Assembly: GCF_014873945.1 (NCBI RefSeq)
Contig: NZ_JADBEC010000001.1
Coordinates: 1,302,001-1,366,000, forward strand
DNA: 64,000 nt
DNA from: Rhizobium viscosum
Lineage (GTDB): Bacteria > Pseudomonadota > Alphaproteobacteria > Rhizobiales > Rhizobiaceae
Direction: 5' to 3'
The notes beneath the pieces were generated by a model. That model saw only the letters and a program-made list of their open reading frames with translations. It was not told where the DNA came from and ran no database searches. A program made the translations under genes and the position numbers. Numbering within the stretch: position 1 is the first letter of the stretch; each line of letters starts with the position of its first letter. Positions 8,654-17,355 of the stretch are shown here, piece after piece.

Positions 8654-9124
8654 TTATTTCTCCACCAGCTTTGCCAGCTGCGCGGCGACCGTGCCCCAGC
8701 CGTCATAGAAGCCCAATTCTTCATGCTTACCACGAGTCTCCTTGTCCTTGTGCATGACGAGGGCGTTGTAGTCGGTCCCTTCGGGATGATCGGCGAAGGT
8801 GATGATGGCTGTCATGAAGGGGGTTGGCGCAGGGCGCCAGCCGCCAAGGAGCGCATTGGTGAAAACAATGCGGCGGCCCTCTTGAATATCAAGATAGCAG
8901 GCGCTGAGATGGTGTTGAAAGGGACCGCCATCCTCGCTCATCTCGGTCACGAGGGCGCCGCCGGGTTTTACTTCCATGGTGGCGACGCGGCAGAGCGCCG
9001 GTGCGGGGATCCACCATTTTTCGAACTTTGCCGGATCGGTCCAGGCGCTCCAGACGGCGGATGATGGCGCTTTGATGATACGCGAAATGGTGAGATCGAG
9101 GTCGGGGTTCACATTTGGCTTCAT
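8654..9124 (-). CDS. SRPBCC/AHSA1-family protein
   Basis: The 156-residue protein begins DLDLTISRIIKAPSSAVWSA and continues WTDPAKFEKWW, the signature of the activator-of-Hsp90-like START/Bet v1 fold. It ends with GFYDGWGTVAAQLAKLVE, also typical of the family. Its ATG overlaps the stop of the upstream ArsR gene by 4 bases, so translation is probably coupled. ArsR/AHSA1 pairs are common in bacteria. The ligand and biochemical role are unknown. Confidence 0.88.
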   Translation of the reverse strand: MKPNVNPDLDLTISRIIKAPSSAVWSAWTDPAKFEKWWIPAPALCRVATMEVKPGGALVTEMSEDGGPFQHHLSACYLDIQEGRRIVFTNALLGGWRPAPTPFMTAIITFADHPEGTDYNALVMHKDKETRGKHEELGFYDGWGTVAAQLAKLVEK

Positions 9125-9468
9125 TGGGACTCTTCCTCCTTCGATTGCGTGGCGGTGACGAAAGCTTCGAGCCTGGCTGTGCGGGCTTCCCAGATGGTGC
9201 GCTGGGCTGAAAGCCAGCCTTCGACCATCGCGAAATGCTTCTTCTCCAGCGTGCAGGTGCGGACACGACCCTGCTTTCTCGTTTCGATAAGGCCCGTCTC
9301 CTCCAGCAGGCGGATGTGCTTCATGAAGGACGGCAGGGCCATGTCGAAGGGCTTTGCGAGATCGCTGATGCTGGCCGGGCCGGTGCCGAGCCGGCCGATG
9401 ACGGCACGGCGGGTCGGATCGGCTAACGCCAAAAAGATGCTGTCGAGCTGATGTGAATAGTAATCCAT
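9121..9468 (-). CDS. ArsR-family regulator paired with AHSA1 protein
   Basis: The 115-residue winged-helix protein has the segments SIFLALADPTRRAVIGRL and FDMALPSFMKHIRLLEE, characteristic of the ArsR subgroup that accompanies AHSA1 genes. No metal-ligand cysteine pair is seen. The start MDYYSHQLD at 9468 is chosen because family members begin just before this helix. Earlier in-frame ATGs (9483 and further upstream) lie inside or before a long palindrome. No ribosome site precedes the chosen ATG, which raises the possibility of a leaderless transcript. It probably represses its own operon. Confidence 0.82.
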   Translation of the reverse strand: MDYYSHQLDSIFLALADPTRRAVIGRLGTGPASISDLAKPFDMALPSFMKHIRLLEETGLIETRKQGRVRTCTLEKKHFAMVEGWLSAQRTIWEARTARLEAFVTATQSKEEESQ

Positions 9469-9471
9469 AAG

Positions 9472-9498
9472 GCTAAGTATCATAACGTGATAGTTAGC
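9472..9498. promoter_or_regulatory. Long operator-like palindrome at the start of the ArsR/AHSA1 operon
   Basis: GCTAA-g-TATCA-taacg-TGATA-g-TTAGC forms a 27-bp interrupted inverted repeat with two nested 5-bp arms. It ends 3 bp before the chosen ArsR start codon. The position and symmetry fit an autoregulatory operator for the ArsR protein. Confidence 0.6.
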
Positions 9499-9583
9499 GC
9501 AAGAGCTAAGTGTTTCGGGCAAATTATGGGAAGCTTCGCACACTTCAGGTCTGAGGTGTGAGTTTGCATTTATCGATTTGATT

Positions 9584-9621
9584 AGATCCATTCACCGCGC
9601 AGACGCGCGGTGAATGGATCT
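9584..9621. other. 38-bp near-perfect hairpin in intergenic DNA
   Basis: A 17-bp perfect stem (AGATCCATTCACCGCGC and its complement) closes a 4-base AGAC loop. Neither side has a T-tract, so it is not a standard intrinsic terminator. It lies between the FadB-like stop and the ArsR operon start, immediately before a candidate plus-strand small RNA. Confidence 0.7.
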
Positions 9622-9725
9622 CTGTGACACGCATAGAGATGAGGGGAGTGTGAGGAGCTGGCTTCGTCCCATTGAGCCACTTGGCAGTTGCCAGCGCCGG
9701 CATTAAGCGCCGGCGCTTCTTTTTT
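9622..9725 (+). ncRNA. Candidate small RNA ending in an intrinsic terminator
   Basis: The plus strand has a classic terminator at 9693-9725: AGCGCCGGC, 7-base loop, GCCGGCGCT, then TCTTTTTT. No plus-strand gene lies upstream that needs it, since both flanking genes are on the minus strand. The preceding bases hold further pairing segments (TTGGCA/TGCCAG and TGGC/GAGCCA). This points to a short plus-strand transcript of about 70-100 nt. I see no convincing promoter and do not recognise the family; the 5' end is a guess. The terminator ends within the FadB-like stop codon. Confidence 0.35.
9693..9725 (+). terminator. Intrinsic terminator on the plus strand
   Basis: A 9-bp GC-rich stem with a 7-base loop is followed on the plus strand by TCTTTTTT. 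On the minus strand the hairpin has no trailing T-run, so it is directional for plus-strand transcription. Confidence 0.7.
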
Positions 9726-11937
9726 ACGCGGCCTTGTCAGCGGCCGGATAGGGATCGAAACGACCGTAGAAGGTTTCGCCCTTGGCGGCCATGTCTTTCA
9801 GCAGCGGTGTCGGCTTGAAGTGGTCGCCATAGCTGGAAGCCAGCTTTTCGGCGAGTTCAACGAAGGCCTTCACGCCCATGCCGTCGATATAGCTCAGAGC
9901 ACCGCCGGTATAGGGCGCAAAGCCGAAGCCGAGGATGGAGCCGACGTCGGCTTCGCGGGGATCGGTGACAATGCCCTCTTCCATGGTGCGGGCGGCCTCG
10001 AGCGCGATCGTGACCAGGAAGCGCTGCTTCAGGGTGTTGACGTCGATTTCGTCGGCCGGTTTCTGCGGATAGAGGATCTTCAGCTCCGGCCAGAGGAACT
10101 TCTTTGCGGGCTTGGCCGGATATTCGTAGAAACCCTTGCCGTTCTTGCGGCCGCGGCGGTCGAGTTCGTCCACCAGCTTGTTGATGAGCGCAAGGTGGCG
10201 CTCGTCAACGGCCTTGGGGCCGAGATCGGCGACGGTGGCCTTGAGGATCTTCTGCGAGAGATCGATCGCCACTTCGTCGTTGAGCGACAGCGGGCCGACC
10301 GGCATGCCGGCCATCTTGGCGGCATTCTCGATCATCGCCGCCGGCACTCCTTCGATCAACATGTCATAGGCTTCGTGGATGTAGCGGAAGACGCAGCGGT
10401 TGACGAAGAAGCCCCTGACATCGTTGACGACGATGGGCGTCTTCTTGATCGCGGCGACATAGTCCAACGCCACGGCGAGCGCACGGTCACCGGTGTTTTT
10501 GCCGAGGATGACCTCGGTCAGCATCATCTTCTCGACCGGCGAGAAGAAATGCACGCCGATAAACTGATCCGGGCGCTTGGAATTTTCGGCAAGGCCCGTG
10601 ATCGGCAACGTCGAGGTGTTGGAGGCGAAGATCGTCGTTTCCGGGATGACGGCTTCCACCTGCTCGATGACCGCCTTCTTGACGGCGCGATCCTCGAAAA
10701 CGGCTTCGATGACGAGATCGGCATCTTTCAAATCGGCGTAATCGGCGGAGGGTGTAAGGCGGGCGAGAAGTGCGGCACCTTCTTCCTGCGTAAGACGACC
10801 CTTACCGATTGAATCTTTGACGAGGCCTTCACCGACGCCCCTGCCCTTGGTGGCAGCCTCGATATCGCGGTCGATGAGGGTGACCTCGAAACCGGCGGCG
10901 GCCGTGACGTAGGCGATCGAGGCGCCCATGAAGCCGGCGCCGACGACGCCGACCTTCTTCAGCTCCGTCTTCGGCACGCCGGCCGGGCGGCGGGCGCCCT
11001 TGCCGAGTTCCTGCATGGAGATGAAGAGCGAACGGATCATGGAGAAGGCTTCGGTGGTCTGCAGCACCTGCGTGAAATAACGCTGCTCGATCTTCAGCGC
11101 GGTATCGAAGGGCACCTGCAGGCCTTCATAGACGCATTTCAGGATGGCGAGCGCGCCGGGGTAATTGCCTGATGTTTCGCGGCGCAGGATCGCTGGAGCT
11201 GCCGGCCAGAGCTGGGCTGCGGCGGGCGTCCAGATGCCGCCTCCTGGAACCTTGAAGCCCTTCTCGTCCCAGGGGGCGATGGGCTTCAGGCCATCCTTGA
11301 TCATCTGCTTTGCAGCAGGAATGAGCTGGTCCGGATCGACCACCTGATGGACGAGGTTCATGGCCTTGGCGCGCGAGGCGTTCAGCGACTGACCCGTCGT
11401 CATCATCTGCAGGGCGGACTGGGCATCGGTCAGACGCGAGATTCGCTGCGTGCCGCCCGCCCCGGGGAAAATACCGACCTTGACTTCCGGCAGGGCGATC
11501 TTGACGCTCTTGGCATTGGAGGCGACTCGGCCATGGCAGGCTAGCGACATTTCCAGCGCGCCGCCCATGCAGGTGCCGTTGATGGCGGAGACCCAGGGCT
11601 TGCCGCAGGTTTCGAGCTTGCGGAAGAGGCCGGTCATGCGGCCGACGAGATCGAAGAGTTTCTGCGCAGCACCCTCAGGATTTGCAGCCTTCTCTTGCTG
11701 GTAGAGCGTGAACATCGACTTGATCATCGAGAGATCGGCGCCGCCCGAGAAGGAGGACTTGCCGGAGGTGATGACGACGCCCTTGACGGCGCTGTCGGCG
11801 ACTGTGGCATCGATGATGGCGTCGAGTTCGTTCATCACCTCCTCGGTGAAGACGTTCATCGACTTGCCGGGCATGTCCCAGGTGACCAGGGCAATACCAT
11901 CCGCATCGGTCTCGACGGTGAAGTTGGTGTAGCTCAT
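9724..11937 (-). CDS. fadB: 3-hydroxyacyl-CoA dehydrogenase/enoyl-CoA hydratase (FadB/FadJ-like)
   Basis: This 737-residue bifunctional enzyme catalyses hydration of enoyl-CoA and NAD-dependent oxidation of 3-hydroxyacyl-CoA in fatty-acid beta-oxidation. The N-terminal crotonase domain (about 1-190) has the oxyanion-hole segment INGTCMGGALEMSLACHGR. The dehydrogenase domain begins near residue 325 with the NAD-binding motif KVGVVGAGFMGASIA, and the catalytic histidine region reads FIGVHFFSPVEKM. A C-terminal dehydrogenase helix domain follows. Length fits the family. The gene is last in a leftward operon with thiolase and acyl-CoA dehydrogenase genes (12 bp from the thiolase stop). No metabolic specificity can be inferred. 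Confidence 0.93.
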   Translation of the reverse strand: MSYTNFTVETDADGIALVTWDMPGKSMNVFTEEVMNELDAIIDATVADSAVKGVVITSGKSSFSGGADLSMIKSMFTLYQQEKAANPEGAAQKLFDLVGRMTGLFRKLETCGKPWVSAINGTCMGGALEMSLACHGRVASNAKSVKIALPEVKVGIFPGAGGTQRISRLTDAQSALQMMTTGQSLNASRAKAMNLVHQVVDPDQLIPAAKQMIKDGLKPIAPWDEKGFKVPGGGIWTPAAAQLWPAAPAILRRETSGNYPGALAILKCVYEGLQVPFDTALKIEQRYFTQVLQTTEAFSMIRSLFISMQELGKGARRPAGVPKTELKKVGVVGAGFMGASIAYVTAAAGFEVTLIDRDIEAATKGRGVGEGLVKDSIGKGRLTQEEGAALLARLTPSADYADLKDADLVIEAVFEDRAVKKAVIEQVEAVIPETTIFASNTSTLPITGLAENSKRPDQFIGVHFFSPVEKMMLTEVILGKNTGDRALAVALDYVAAIKKTPIVVNDVRGFFVNRCVFRYIHEAYDMLIEGVPAAMIENAAKMAGMPVGPLSLNDEVAIDLSQKILKATVADLGPKAVDERHLALINKLVDELDRRGRKNGKGFYEYPAKPAKKFLWPELKILYPQKPADEIDVNTLKQRFLVTIALEAARTMEEGIVTDPREADVGSILGFGFAPYTGGALSYIDGMGVKAFVELAEKLASSYGDHFKPTPLLKDMAAKGETFYGRFDPYPAADKAA

Positions 11938-11949
11938 CGTCTCTCTCCC

Positions 11950-13158
11950 TTAGACGCGTTCGATAACGGTTGCCGTGCCCATGCCGGCGCCGATGCAGAG
12001 GGTGACCAGAGCGGTGTTGAGGTCGCGGCGCTCCAGCTCGTCCAGCACGGTGCCGAGGATCATGGCGCCGGTGGCACCGAGCGGATGGCCCATGGCGATT
12101 GCGCCGCCATTGACGTTGATCTGGTCATGGGGGATGTCGAAGGCCTGCATGTAGCGCAGCACCACGGCGGCAAAGGCCTCGTTCAATTCGAAGAGGTCGA
12201 TATCGGCAAGCGTCATGCCCGTGCGCTTCAGGAGCTTTTCGGTGACATCGACGGGGCCGGTCAGCATGAGGGCGGGGTCGGAACCGATATTGGCGAAGGC
12301 TTTGATGCGGGCGCGGGGCTTCAGGCCCATGCTCTCACCACCGGCTTTGGAGCCGAGCAGGACGGCAGCGGCGCCATCGACGATCCCGGAGGAATTACCG
12401 GCGTGGTGGACGTAGTTGACACGCTCGACTTCCGGATGGGCCTGGATGGCGACGGCTTCGAAGCCGCCCATCTCGCCCGGCATCTGGAAGGAGGGATTGA
12501 GGGAGCCGAGCGCCTGCATATCCGTGCCGGGGCGCATATGTTCGTCATGAGCAAGGATGGTGATGCCATTCTGGTCCTTGACCGGGATGACGGAATTCTT
12601 GAACCAGCCGTTGTTCCAGGCATTCGCCGCACGCTTCTGGCTTTCGACGGCATAGGCATCGACGTCATCACGGGAGAAGCCGTATTTGGTGGCGATGAGA
12701 TCGGCGGAGACGCCCTGCGGCATGAAATAGGCGGGGAAGTTGACGGAGGGATCCATGAACCAGGCGCCGCCGGACATGCCGAGGCCGACGCGGGACATGC
12801 TTTCGACACCGCCGGCAATCACGATATCGTCGGCGCCCTGGGCGATCTTGCCGGCGCCGAAATTCACGGCGTCGAGGCCGGAGGCGCAGAAGCGGGAGAT
12901 CTGCATGCCCGGTGCTTTCGTCGAATAACCGGCCTCAAAAGCAGCGGCCTTAGGGATGACGGCGCCGGCATCCATGACCGGATCGACACAGCCCATGATG
13001 ATGTCGTCGACAGTTTCGGTGTTGAGACCGTTGCGGTCGCGGATCGCCTCCAGTGTCTTTGCGGCGAGGCGCACAGAGGGCACTTCGTGGAGCGAACCAT
13101 CCTTCTTGCCGCGGCCGCGGGGCGTGCGGACGTGGTCGTAAATGAAAACCTCGGTCAT
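11950..13158 (-). CDS. Acetyl-CoA acetyltransferase (thiolase), FadA-type
   Basis: The 402-residue thiolase cleaves 3-ketoacyl-CoA to acetyl-CoA and a shortened acyl-CoA. The nucleophilic cysteine lies in [15 protein letters not shown], the catalytic histidine in [15 protein letters not shown], and the second cysteine in [14 protein letters not shown]. The start [17 protein letters not shown] follows CAGGGAGA; a longer in-frame reading to 13296 is translated repeat DNA and is rejected. It lies between the FadB-like and acyl-CoA dehydrogenase genes and probably shares their transcript. Gene order supports degradation rather than PHB synthesis. Confidence 0.93.
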   Translation of the reverse strand: MTEVFIYDHVRTPRGRGKKDGSLHEVPSVRLAAKTLEAIRDRNGLNTETVDDIIMGCVDPVMDAGAVIPKAAAFEAGYSTKAPGMQISRFCASGLDAVNFGAGKIAQGADDIVIAGGVESMSRVGLGMSGGAWFMDPSVNFPAYFMPQGVSADLIATKYGFSRDDVDAYAVESQKRAANAWNNGWFKNSVIPVKDQNGITILAHDEHMRPGTDMQALGSLNPSFQMPGEMGGFEAVAIQAHPEVERVNYVHHAGNSSGIVDGAAAVLLGSKAGGESMGLKPRARIKAFANIGSDPALMLTGPVDVTEKLLKRTGMTLADIDLFELNEAFAAVVLRYMQAFDIPHDQINVNGGAIAMGHPLGATGAMILGTVLDELERRDLNTALVTLCIGAGMGTATVIERV

Positions 13159-13237
13159 TGTCTCATCTCCCTGGCGGCGCGGACGCGCCGGTGCATTGTT
13201 CTTCCGGCAGGCAGGAGCCGGAGAAGGCAGCGCCTGT

Positions 13238-13289
13238 GGCCCCCTCATCCGGCCCCTTGGGCCACCTTCTCCCCACTGGGGAGAAGGGA
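13238..13289. repeat. Rhizobiales REP-like palindromic repeat
   Basis: The sequence CCCCTCATCCGGCC followed by CCACCTTCTCCCC-ACT-GGGGAGAAGG is a common dispersed intergenic palindrome in Rhizobiales genomes as I recall. The hairpin arms CCTTCTCCCC and GGGGAGAAGG are perfect. It sits between the acyl-CoA dehydrogenase stop and the thiolase start, so it would be transcribed inside the operon mRNA. Confidence 0.7.
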
Positions 13290-13296
13290 AAAGCAA

Positions 13297-15090
13297 TCAA
13301 AACGCTTCGGCGGCGAGTTCCATCATCGTGTCAGCGCCGGCTTCGATGCGGGCCTTGCGCAATGCAGTCTCAGGCATCACGCGCTCCATGAAGAATTTCG
13401 CGGTGATCAGCTTGTTCTTCAGATAGTCCTCCCTGGCATCGCCGGCGGCAAGGCGTTCGTTGGCGGCTTTCGCCATGCGCGCCCACATATAGCCGAGAAT
13501 GACGAGGCCGAAGAGGTGCATGTAATCGGTGGAGCCGGCACCGGCATTGTCGGGCTTGGCCATGGCATTCTGCATGAACCACATGGTCGCGCTCTGCACG
13601 TCGTTCAAGCCCTTCTTCAGGTGCTTGGTGAAGAAGGCGAGTTGTTCGTCGTTGCGGTTTTCCTCGCAGAAATCGCCAATCTCCTTGAAGAGCGCCATTG
13701 CGGCGCGGCCGCCGTTCAGCGCCAGCTTGCGGCCGACGAGATCGAGCGCCTGGATGCCGTTTGCACCTTCATAGATCATGGCGATGCGGGCATCGCGCAC
13801 ATACTGGCTCATGCCATGCTCTTCGATATAGCCGTGGCCGCCGAAGACCTGCTGGGCCATGACGGCATGATCGAAGCCCTTGTCGGTCATCACGCCCTTG
13901 AGGATCGGGGTGACGAGGCCGAGAATATCGTCGGCCGTCTGGCGCTCCATCTCGTCGGTGGCGCGATGGGCGATATCGGACTTGAGCGCGGTCCAGAGCA
14001 GGAAGGCGCGGCCGGCCTCGTTGAACGACCGGATGGTCATCAGCGAGCGGCGGATGTCGGGATGGACGATGATCGGATCGGCCTTCTTGTCCGGCGCCTT
14101 GGGGCCGGACAGCGAGCGGCCCTGGATGCGGTCACGGGCGTAGCTGGCGGCGTTCTGATAAGCGATCTCGGAAATGGCAATACCTTGCAGGCCGACCATC
14201 AGGCGGGCCTCGTTCATCATCACGAACATAGCGTTGAGGCCGCGGTTTTCGGCGCCAATGAGATAGCCGGCCGCCTCGTCGTAGTTCATGACGCAGGTGG
14301 CGTTGCCGTGGATGCCCATCTTGTGTTCGATGGCGCCGCAGGAAACGCCGTTGCGAGCGCCAAGACCACCGTCTTCACCAACGAGGAATTTCGGAACGAT
14401 GAAGAGCGAGATCCCCTTGGTGCCCTCAGGCGCGCCTTCGATGCGGGCCAGCACCAGGTGGATGATGTTGTCGGCCAGGTCATGCTCACCGGCGGAGATG
14501 AATATCTTCTGACCGGAGATCCTGTAGCTGCCATCGGCCTGCGGCACTGCCTTGGTGCGCAGCATGCCGAGATCGGTGCCGCAATGCGGCTCCGTGAGGT
14601 TCATGGTGCCGGACCAGCTGCCGTCCACCATCTTCGGCAGGTAGCTGCTCTTCTGCTCTTCAGTGCCGTGGACGAGGATCGCAGCGATAGCGCCCTGCGT
14701 CAGACCCGGATACATCATCAGCGACATGTTAGCAGCCGAGGTATATTCGCCGACGGCAGCGTGCAGCGTGTAGGGCAGGCCCTGGCCGCCGAATTCCTCT
14801 GGCACGGCAAGGCCGATCCAGCCGCCTTCGCGATAGGCCTGATAGGCTTGTTTGAAACCCTTCGGCGTCGAGACCGTGGCGTCACCATGGCGCAGGCAGC
14901 CTTCCTGATCGCCGGAATAATTGAGGGGGAACAGAGCTTCCTCGGCCACCTTCGCCGCCTCGCCCAGAATGGCCTCCACCATGTCAGGCGTGGCATCGGC
15001 AAAACCCGGGAGATTGTTGTAACGCTCGAGACCCAGCACGTCGTTCAGCACGAAGAGCGTGTCGTTCACCGGGGCCTTGTAGACTGGCAT
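13297..15090 (-). CDS. Acyl-CoA dehydrogenase, large FadE-like form
   Basis: The 597-residue flavoprotein carries out the first beta-oxidation step, making trans-2-enoyl-CoA with electrons passed to ETF. Segments seen are [35 protein letters not shown] (FAD/substrate loop), [20 protein letters not shown] and [18 protein letters not shown]. It is about 200 residues longer than short-chain enzymes, matching the class with an extra N-terminal segment and C-terminal helical domain. The start at 15090 follows GGAGGAATTCGAACG; the longer reading to 15207 covers the promoter. It is the first gene of the operon. Confidence 0.92.
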   Translation of the reverse strand: MPVYKAPVNDTLFVLNDVLGLERYNNLPGFADATPDMVEAILGEAAKVAEEALFPLNYSGDQEGCLRHGDATVSTPKGFKQAYQAYREGGWIGLAVPEEFGGQGLPYTLHAAVGEYTSAANMSLMMYPGLTQGAIAAILVHGTEEQKSSYLPKMVDGSWSGTMNLTEPHCGTDLGMLRTKAVPQADGSYRISGQKIFISAGEHDLADNIIHLVLARIEGAPEGTKGISLFIVPKFLVGEDGGLGARNGVSCGAIEHKMGIHGNATCVMNYDEAAGYLIGAENRGLNAMFVMMNEARLMVGLQGIAISEIAYQNAASYARDRIQGRSLSGPKAPDKKADPIIVHPDIRRSLMTIRSFNEAGRAFLLWTALKSDIAHRATDEMERQTADDILGLVTPILKGVMTDKGFDHAVMAQQVFGGHGYIEEHGMSQYVRDARIAMIYEGANGIQALDLVGRKLALNGGRAAMALFKEIGDFCEENRNDEQLAFFTKHLKKGLNDVQSATMWFMQNAMAKPDNAGAGSTDYMHLFGLVILGYMWARMAKAANERLAAGDAREDYLKNKLITAKFFMERVMPETALRKARIEAGADTMMELAAEAF

Positions 15091-15146
15091 CGTTCGAATT
15101 CCTCCAATTCGGCAACCGGATTGCTCCGGCGTTGACACTCTCTTAC

Positions 15147-15174
15147 AAAATATTGACGTTTGCGTAAACGTCAA
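15147..15174 (-). promoter_or_regulatory. Promoter and operator of the beta-oxidation operon
   Basis: On the minus strand a perfect-looking -35 TTGACG (15169-15174) and a -10 TATTTT (15147-15152) are 16 bp apart. The same bases form a palindrome with 9-bp arms, TTGACGTTT and AAACGTCAA, around a 4-base centre (15153-15174). A bound regulator would cover the -35 and spacer. The ACGTTT/AAACGT symmetry resembles sites of fatty-acid or branched-chain acid catabolic regulators (for example LiuR-like MerR proteins), but this identity is inference. Confidence 0.7.
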
Positions 15175-15322
15175 ATTCTGCATGTGCGCAATTTTGTGAG
15201 GTGGCATAGAGGGGTGAACTATGCACTGCCGTTGTCATAGAACGGTAATAGTCCGTTGCTTCTCCGGCCAAGCGCGCTACACTCATCCCAACGACTTTGG
15301 AAAAGCCTGGGAGGAGCTGTTC

Positions 15323-15712
15323 ATGAAGAGAGCGTGGCCTGCGGAGTTCAATTCCATCTTCGATACGGCGGAGGTCGTGACCATCGAGCCTGTGACTGTG
15401 GAACCGGTCAATGGCGAAAGAGTGGTTGCGCATGATGAGCCGCCGGCTCCGCGCAGGGCGCTGAGGGTGCGCATTCCCATGGAAACCTACGAGCGCATCT
15501 GGCCGCTCGCCGAGATGCGCTTCCGGCCGGCCGAAGGCCCGTATGCCGGCAAGGCGGTGACGCTGATCGCCACCAATCCGCACTATCACCCCTGGCACCC
15601 GGCCGATGGCGGCTCAGAAGAAAAAGTCGGCGACAGCGGGCGCCATTACAAGACCGATTATCTGGTCGTGCATTTCCTGCTCGACGACGTTCGTGAATCC
15701 GTCGCCGCCTGA
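15323..15712 (+). CDS. Conserved-looking hypothetical protein
   Basis: The 129-residue cytoplasmic protein is acidic and hydrophilic, with no signal peptide or membrane segment. A central stretch reads RALRVRIPMETYERIWPLAEM, here quoted in part, and a later one HYHPWHPADGG. I do not recognise the family. The start at 15323 is supported by GGGAGGAG 6 bases upstream; the longer in-frame reading from 15221 would run through promoter DNA. It is divergent from the beta-oxidation operon and about 90 bp ahead of the DNA glycosylase gene. Confidence 0.7.
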   Translation: MKRAWPAEFNSIFDTAEVVTIEPVTVEPVNGERVVAHDEPPAPRRALRVRIPMETYERIWPLAEMRFRPAEGPYAGKAVTLIATNPHYHPWHPADGGSEEKVGDSGRHYKTDYLVVHFLLDDVRESVAA

Positions 15713-15799
15713 GCGACGATCTCGAAGCCAGACGGCTTGAAGACAAGGTCGCTCCCGGACTAGGCTTGCATCAGCAATGTCCATTCCGGGAGCCGAGCC

Positions 15800-16483
15800 T
15801 TGAGTGATTTCGATATTATCCGCGAGCGCGCCGAGCAGAGAAAAGGCGGCGCTGACGCGCTGAAGGCGATGCTGCCGGTCATTCCTGACCATGAGGCGTT
15901 GCGCGCCCTGCCCGACGACCGCATCCTGTCGCAGATGACGAAGCGCATCTTCTACAGCGGCTTCGTGCACAAGGTCATCGATAACAAATGGCCGGGCTTC
16001 GAGGAAGCTTTCGACGGTTTCGATCCTGCCGCCCTCAACATCGCCCCCGACGAATTTTGGCATGGCCTGACGAGCGATGACCGCATCGTCAAGAACGGCG
16101 CGAAGATCATGTCGGTGCGCGCCAACGCAGCCTTCGTGCGCGAGTTGGCGAAAGAGGCGGGCGGCGCCGGCGCCTTTTTCGCGAACTGGCCGCGTGAAGA
16201 TCATATCGGCCTGCTCGACGTGCTCGCCAAACGCGGCAACCGGCTGGGCGGAGCCACCGGTCAATATTTCCTGCGCGGTATCGGTCGCGACGGCTTTATC
16301 ATGACGTCAGACGTGCTCGCCTGCCTGAAGGATGCGGGCGTGCCGCTCTCGGCATCTGGAACCGCCAAGAAGGACCAGCAGCTGATCCAGCAGAGGTTCA
16401 ACCGCTGGGCCGCGGAGACGGGGCTGCCGCTTGCCCATCTCTCGCGCATCTGCGGGCTTTCGATCGACGCACCAGAGGAATGA
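15800..16483 (+). CDS. DNA-3-methyladenine glycosylase I-like protein
   Basis: The 227-residue protein resembles the Tag-type glycosylases that remove 3-methyladenine from alkylated DNA. Supporting segments are ILSQMTKRIFYSGFVHKVI, WPGFEEAFDGFDPAALNI, NGAKIMSVRANAAFV and NRLGGATGQYFLRGIGRDGF, which follow the order of the helix-hairpin-helix fold. The start is a TTG at 15800 with GGGAG 9 bases upstream; the next internal ATG would remove the first conserved helix. It stands alone and its regulation is not evident. Confidence 0.82.
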   Translation: MSDFDIIRERAEQRKGGADALKAMLPVIPDHEALRALPDDRILSQMTKRIFYSGFVHKVIDNKWPGFEEAFDGFDPAALNIAPDEFWHGLTSDDRIVKNGAKIMSVRANAAFVRELAKEAGGAGAFFANWPREDHIGLLDVLAKRGNRLGGATGQYFLRGIGRDGFIMTSDVLACLKDAGVPLSASGTAKKDQQLIQQRFNRWAAETGLPLAHLSRICGLSIDAPEE

Positions 16484-16560
16484 AATATTTCCGGCCGACG
16501 GTTTTTTGATGGGTCGCGACTGCCTACTTTTCCGGAAGGCTCATCCTGAAGGAGAAGATC

Positions 16561-17262
16561 ATGGCCGAGTTTCCCTATCGCAGCGCGCTCATCGTTGGCG
16601 CTGGCTCCGGCATCAGCGGTTCGCTTGCCCGCATGCTTTCAGAGCGCGGCGTGAAGGTGGGCCTCGCGGCACGCAATATTGGCAAGCTCGGGTTGCTGCT
16701 CGATGAAACCGGGGCCAAGGCCTTCGCCACCGATGCCTCGCAGCCGGGAGCGGTTTCCGGACTGTTCGAACGCGTGGATGCCGAGATCGGCGAGCCCGAT
16801 ATCGTGGTCTACAACGCCAGTGGCCGGGTGCGCGGGCCGATTGCCGAGCTTGATCCTGCCGACGTGGAACGGGCAATCGCGACCAGTGCCTTCGGCGGTT
16901 TTCTCGTCACCCAACAGGCGGCACGACGCATGATCCCGCAAGCGCGCGGCGCGATCCTGCTGACGGGGGCGACTGCCAGTATCAAGGGTTTTGCGCAATC
17001 TGCACCGTTTGCGATGGGAAAATTCGCCCTGCGTGGCCTGGCGCAAAGTGCCGCCCGCGAGCTTGGACCGCTCGGGATCCATGTGGCGCATTTCATCATT
17101 GACGGCGCCGTGCGCTCTACCACGAGGCGGGATAAAGAAGACAAGCCCGACGGCACGCTCTCGCCAGATGCGATCGCACAGTCCTATATCGACGTGCTGC
17201 TGCAACACCGCAGCGCCTGGTCGCAGGAGGTGGAGTTGCGGCCCTGGACGGAGAACTTCTAA
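16561..17262 (+). CDS. Short-chain dehydrogenase/reductase-like protein lacking the catalytic tyrosine
   Basis: The 233-residue protein has an SDR Rossmann fold with the N-terminal nucleotide motif VGAGSGISGSLARML (a variant of TGxxxGIG) and the NAG-like segment VVYNASGRVRGPI. The strand before the active site reads ILLTGATASIKG. At the usual YxxxK site it has FAMGK, so the catalytic tyrosine is phenylalanine. The rest of the fold is intact, and some relatives share F at this site, so it may be a binding or regulatory protein or use other chemistry. The start follows AAGGAGAAGATC. Confidence 0.85.
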   Translation: MAEFPYRSALIVGAGSGISGSLARMLSERGVKVGLAARNIGKLGLLLDETGAKAFATDASQPGAVSGLFERVDAEIGEPDIVVYNASGRVRGPIAELDPADVERAIATSAFGGFLVTQQAARRMIPQARGAILLTGATASIKGFAQSAPFAMGKFALRGLAQSAARELGPLGIHVAHFIIDGAVRSTTRRDKEDKPDGTLSPDAIAQSYIDVLLQHRSAWSQEVELRPWTENF

Positions 17263-17355
17263 TCCTACCGTCTTTCAGCCTGACATATTATATTCACTTT
17301 CACGAATACACCGGAAGCGATAGGATTAAGCCGGCTTACAGTTCGGGAGGGGACA

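Noticed and set aside
13159..13296. N-terminal extension of the thiolase
   Set aside because: The in-frame extension is translated intergenic repeat DNA; a good ribosome site precedes the ATG at 13158.
11695..15135. A 1146-codon open frame on the plus strand, antisense to the beta-oxidation operon
   Set aside because: It is a by-product of GC-rich codon bias on the opposite strand; it lacks recognisable domains, a ribosome site and a sensible composition, while the minus-strand frames are clear enzymes.
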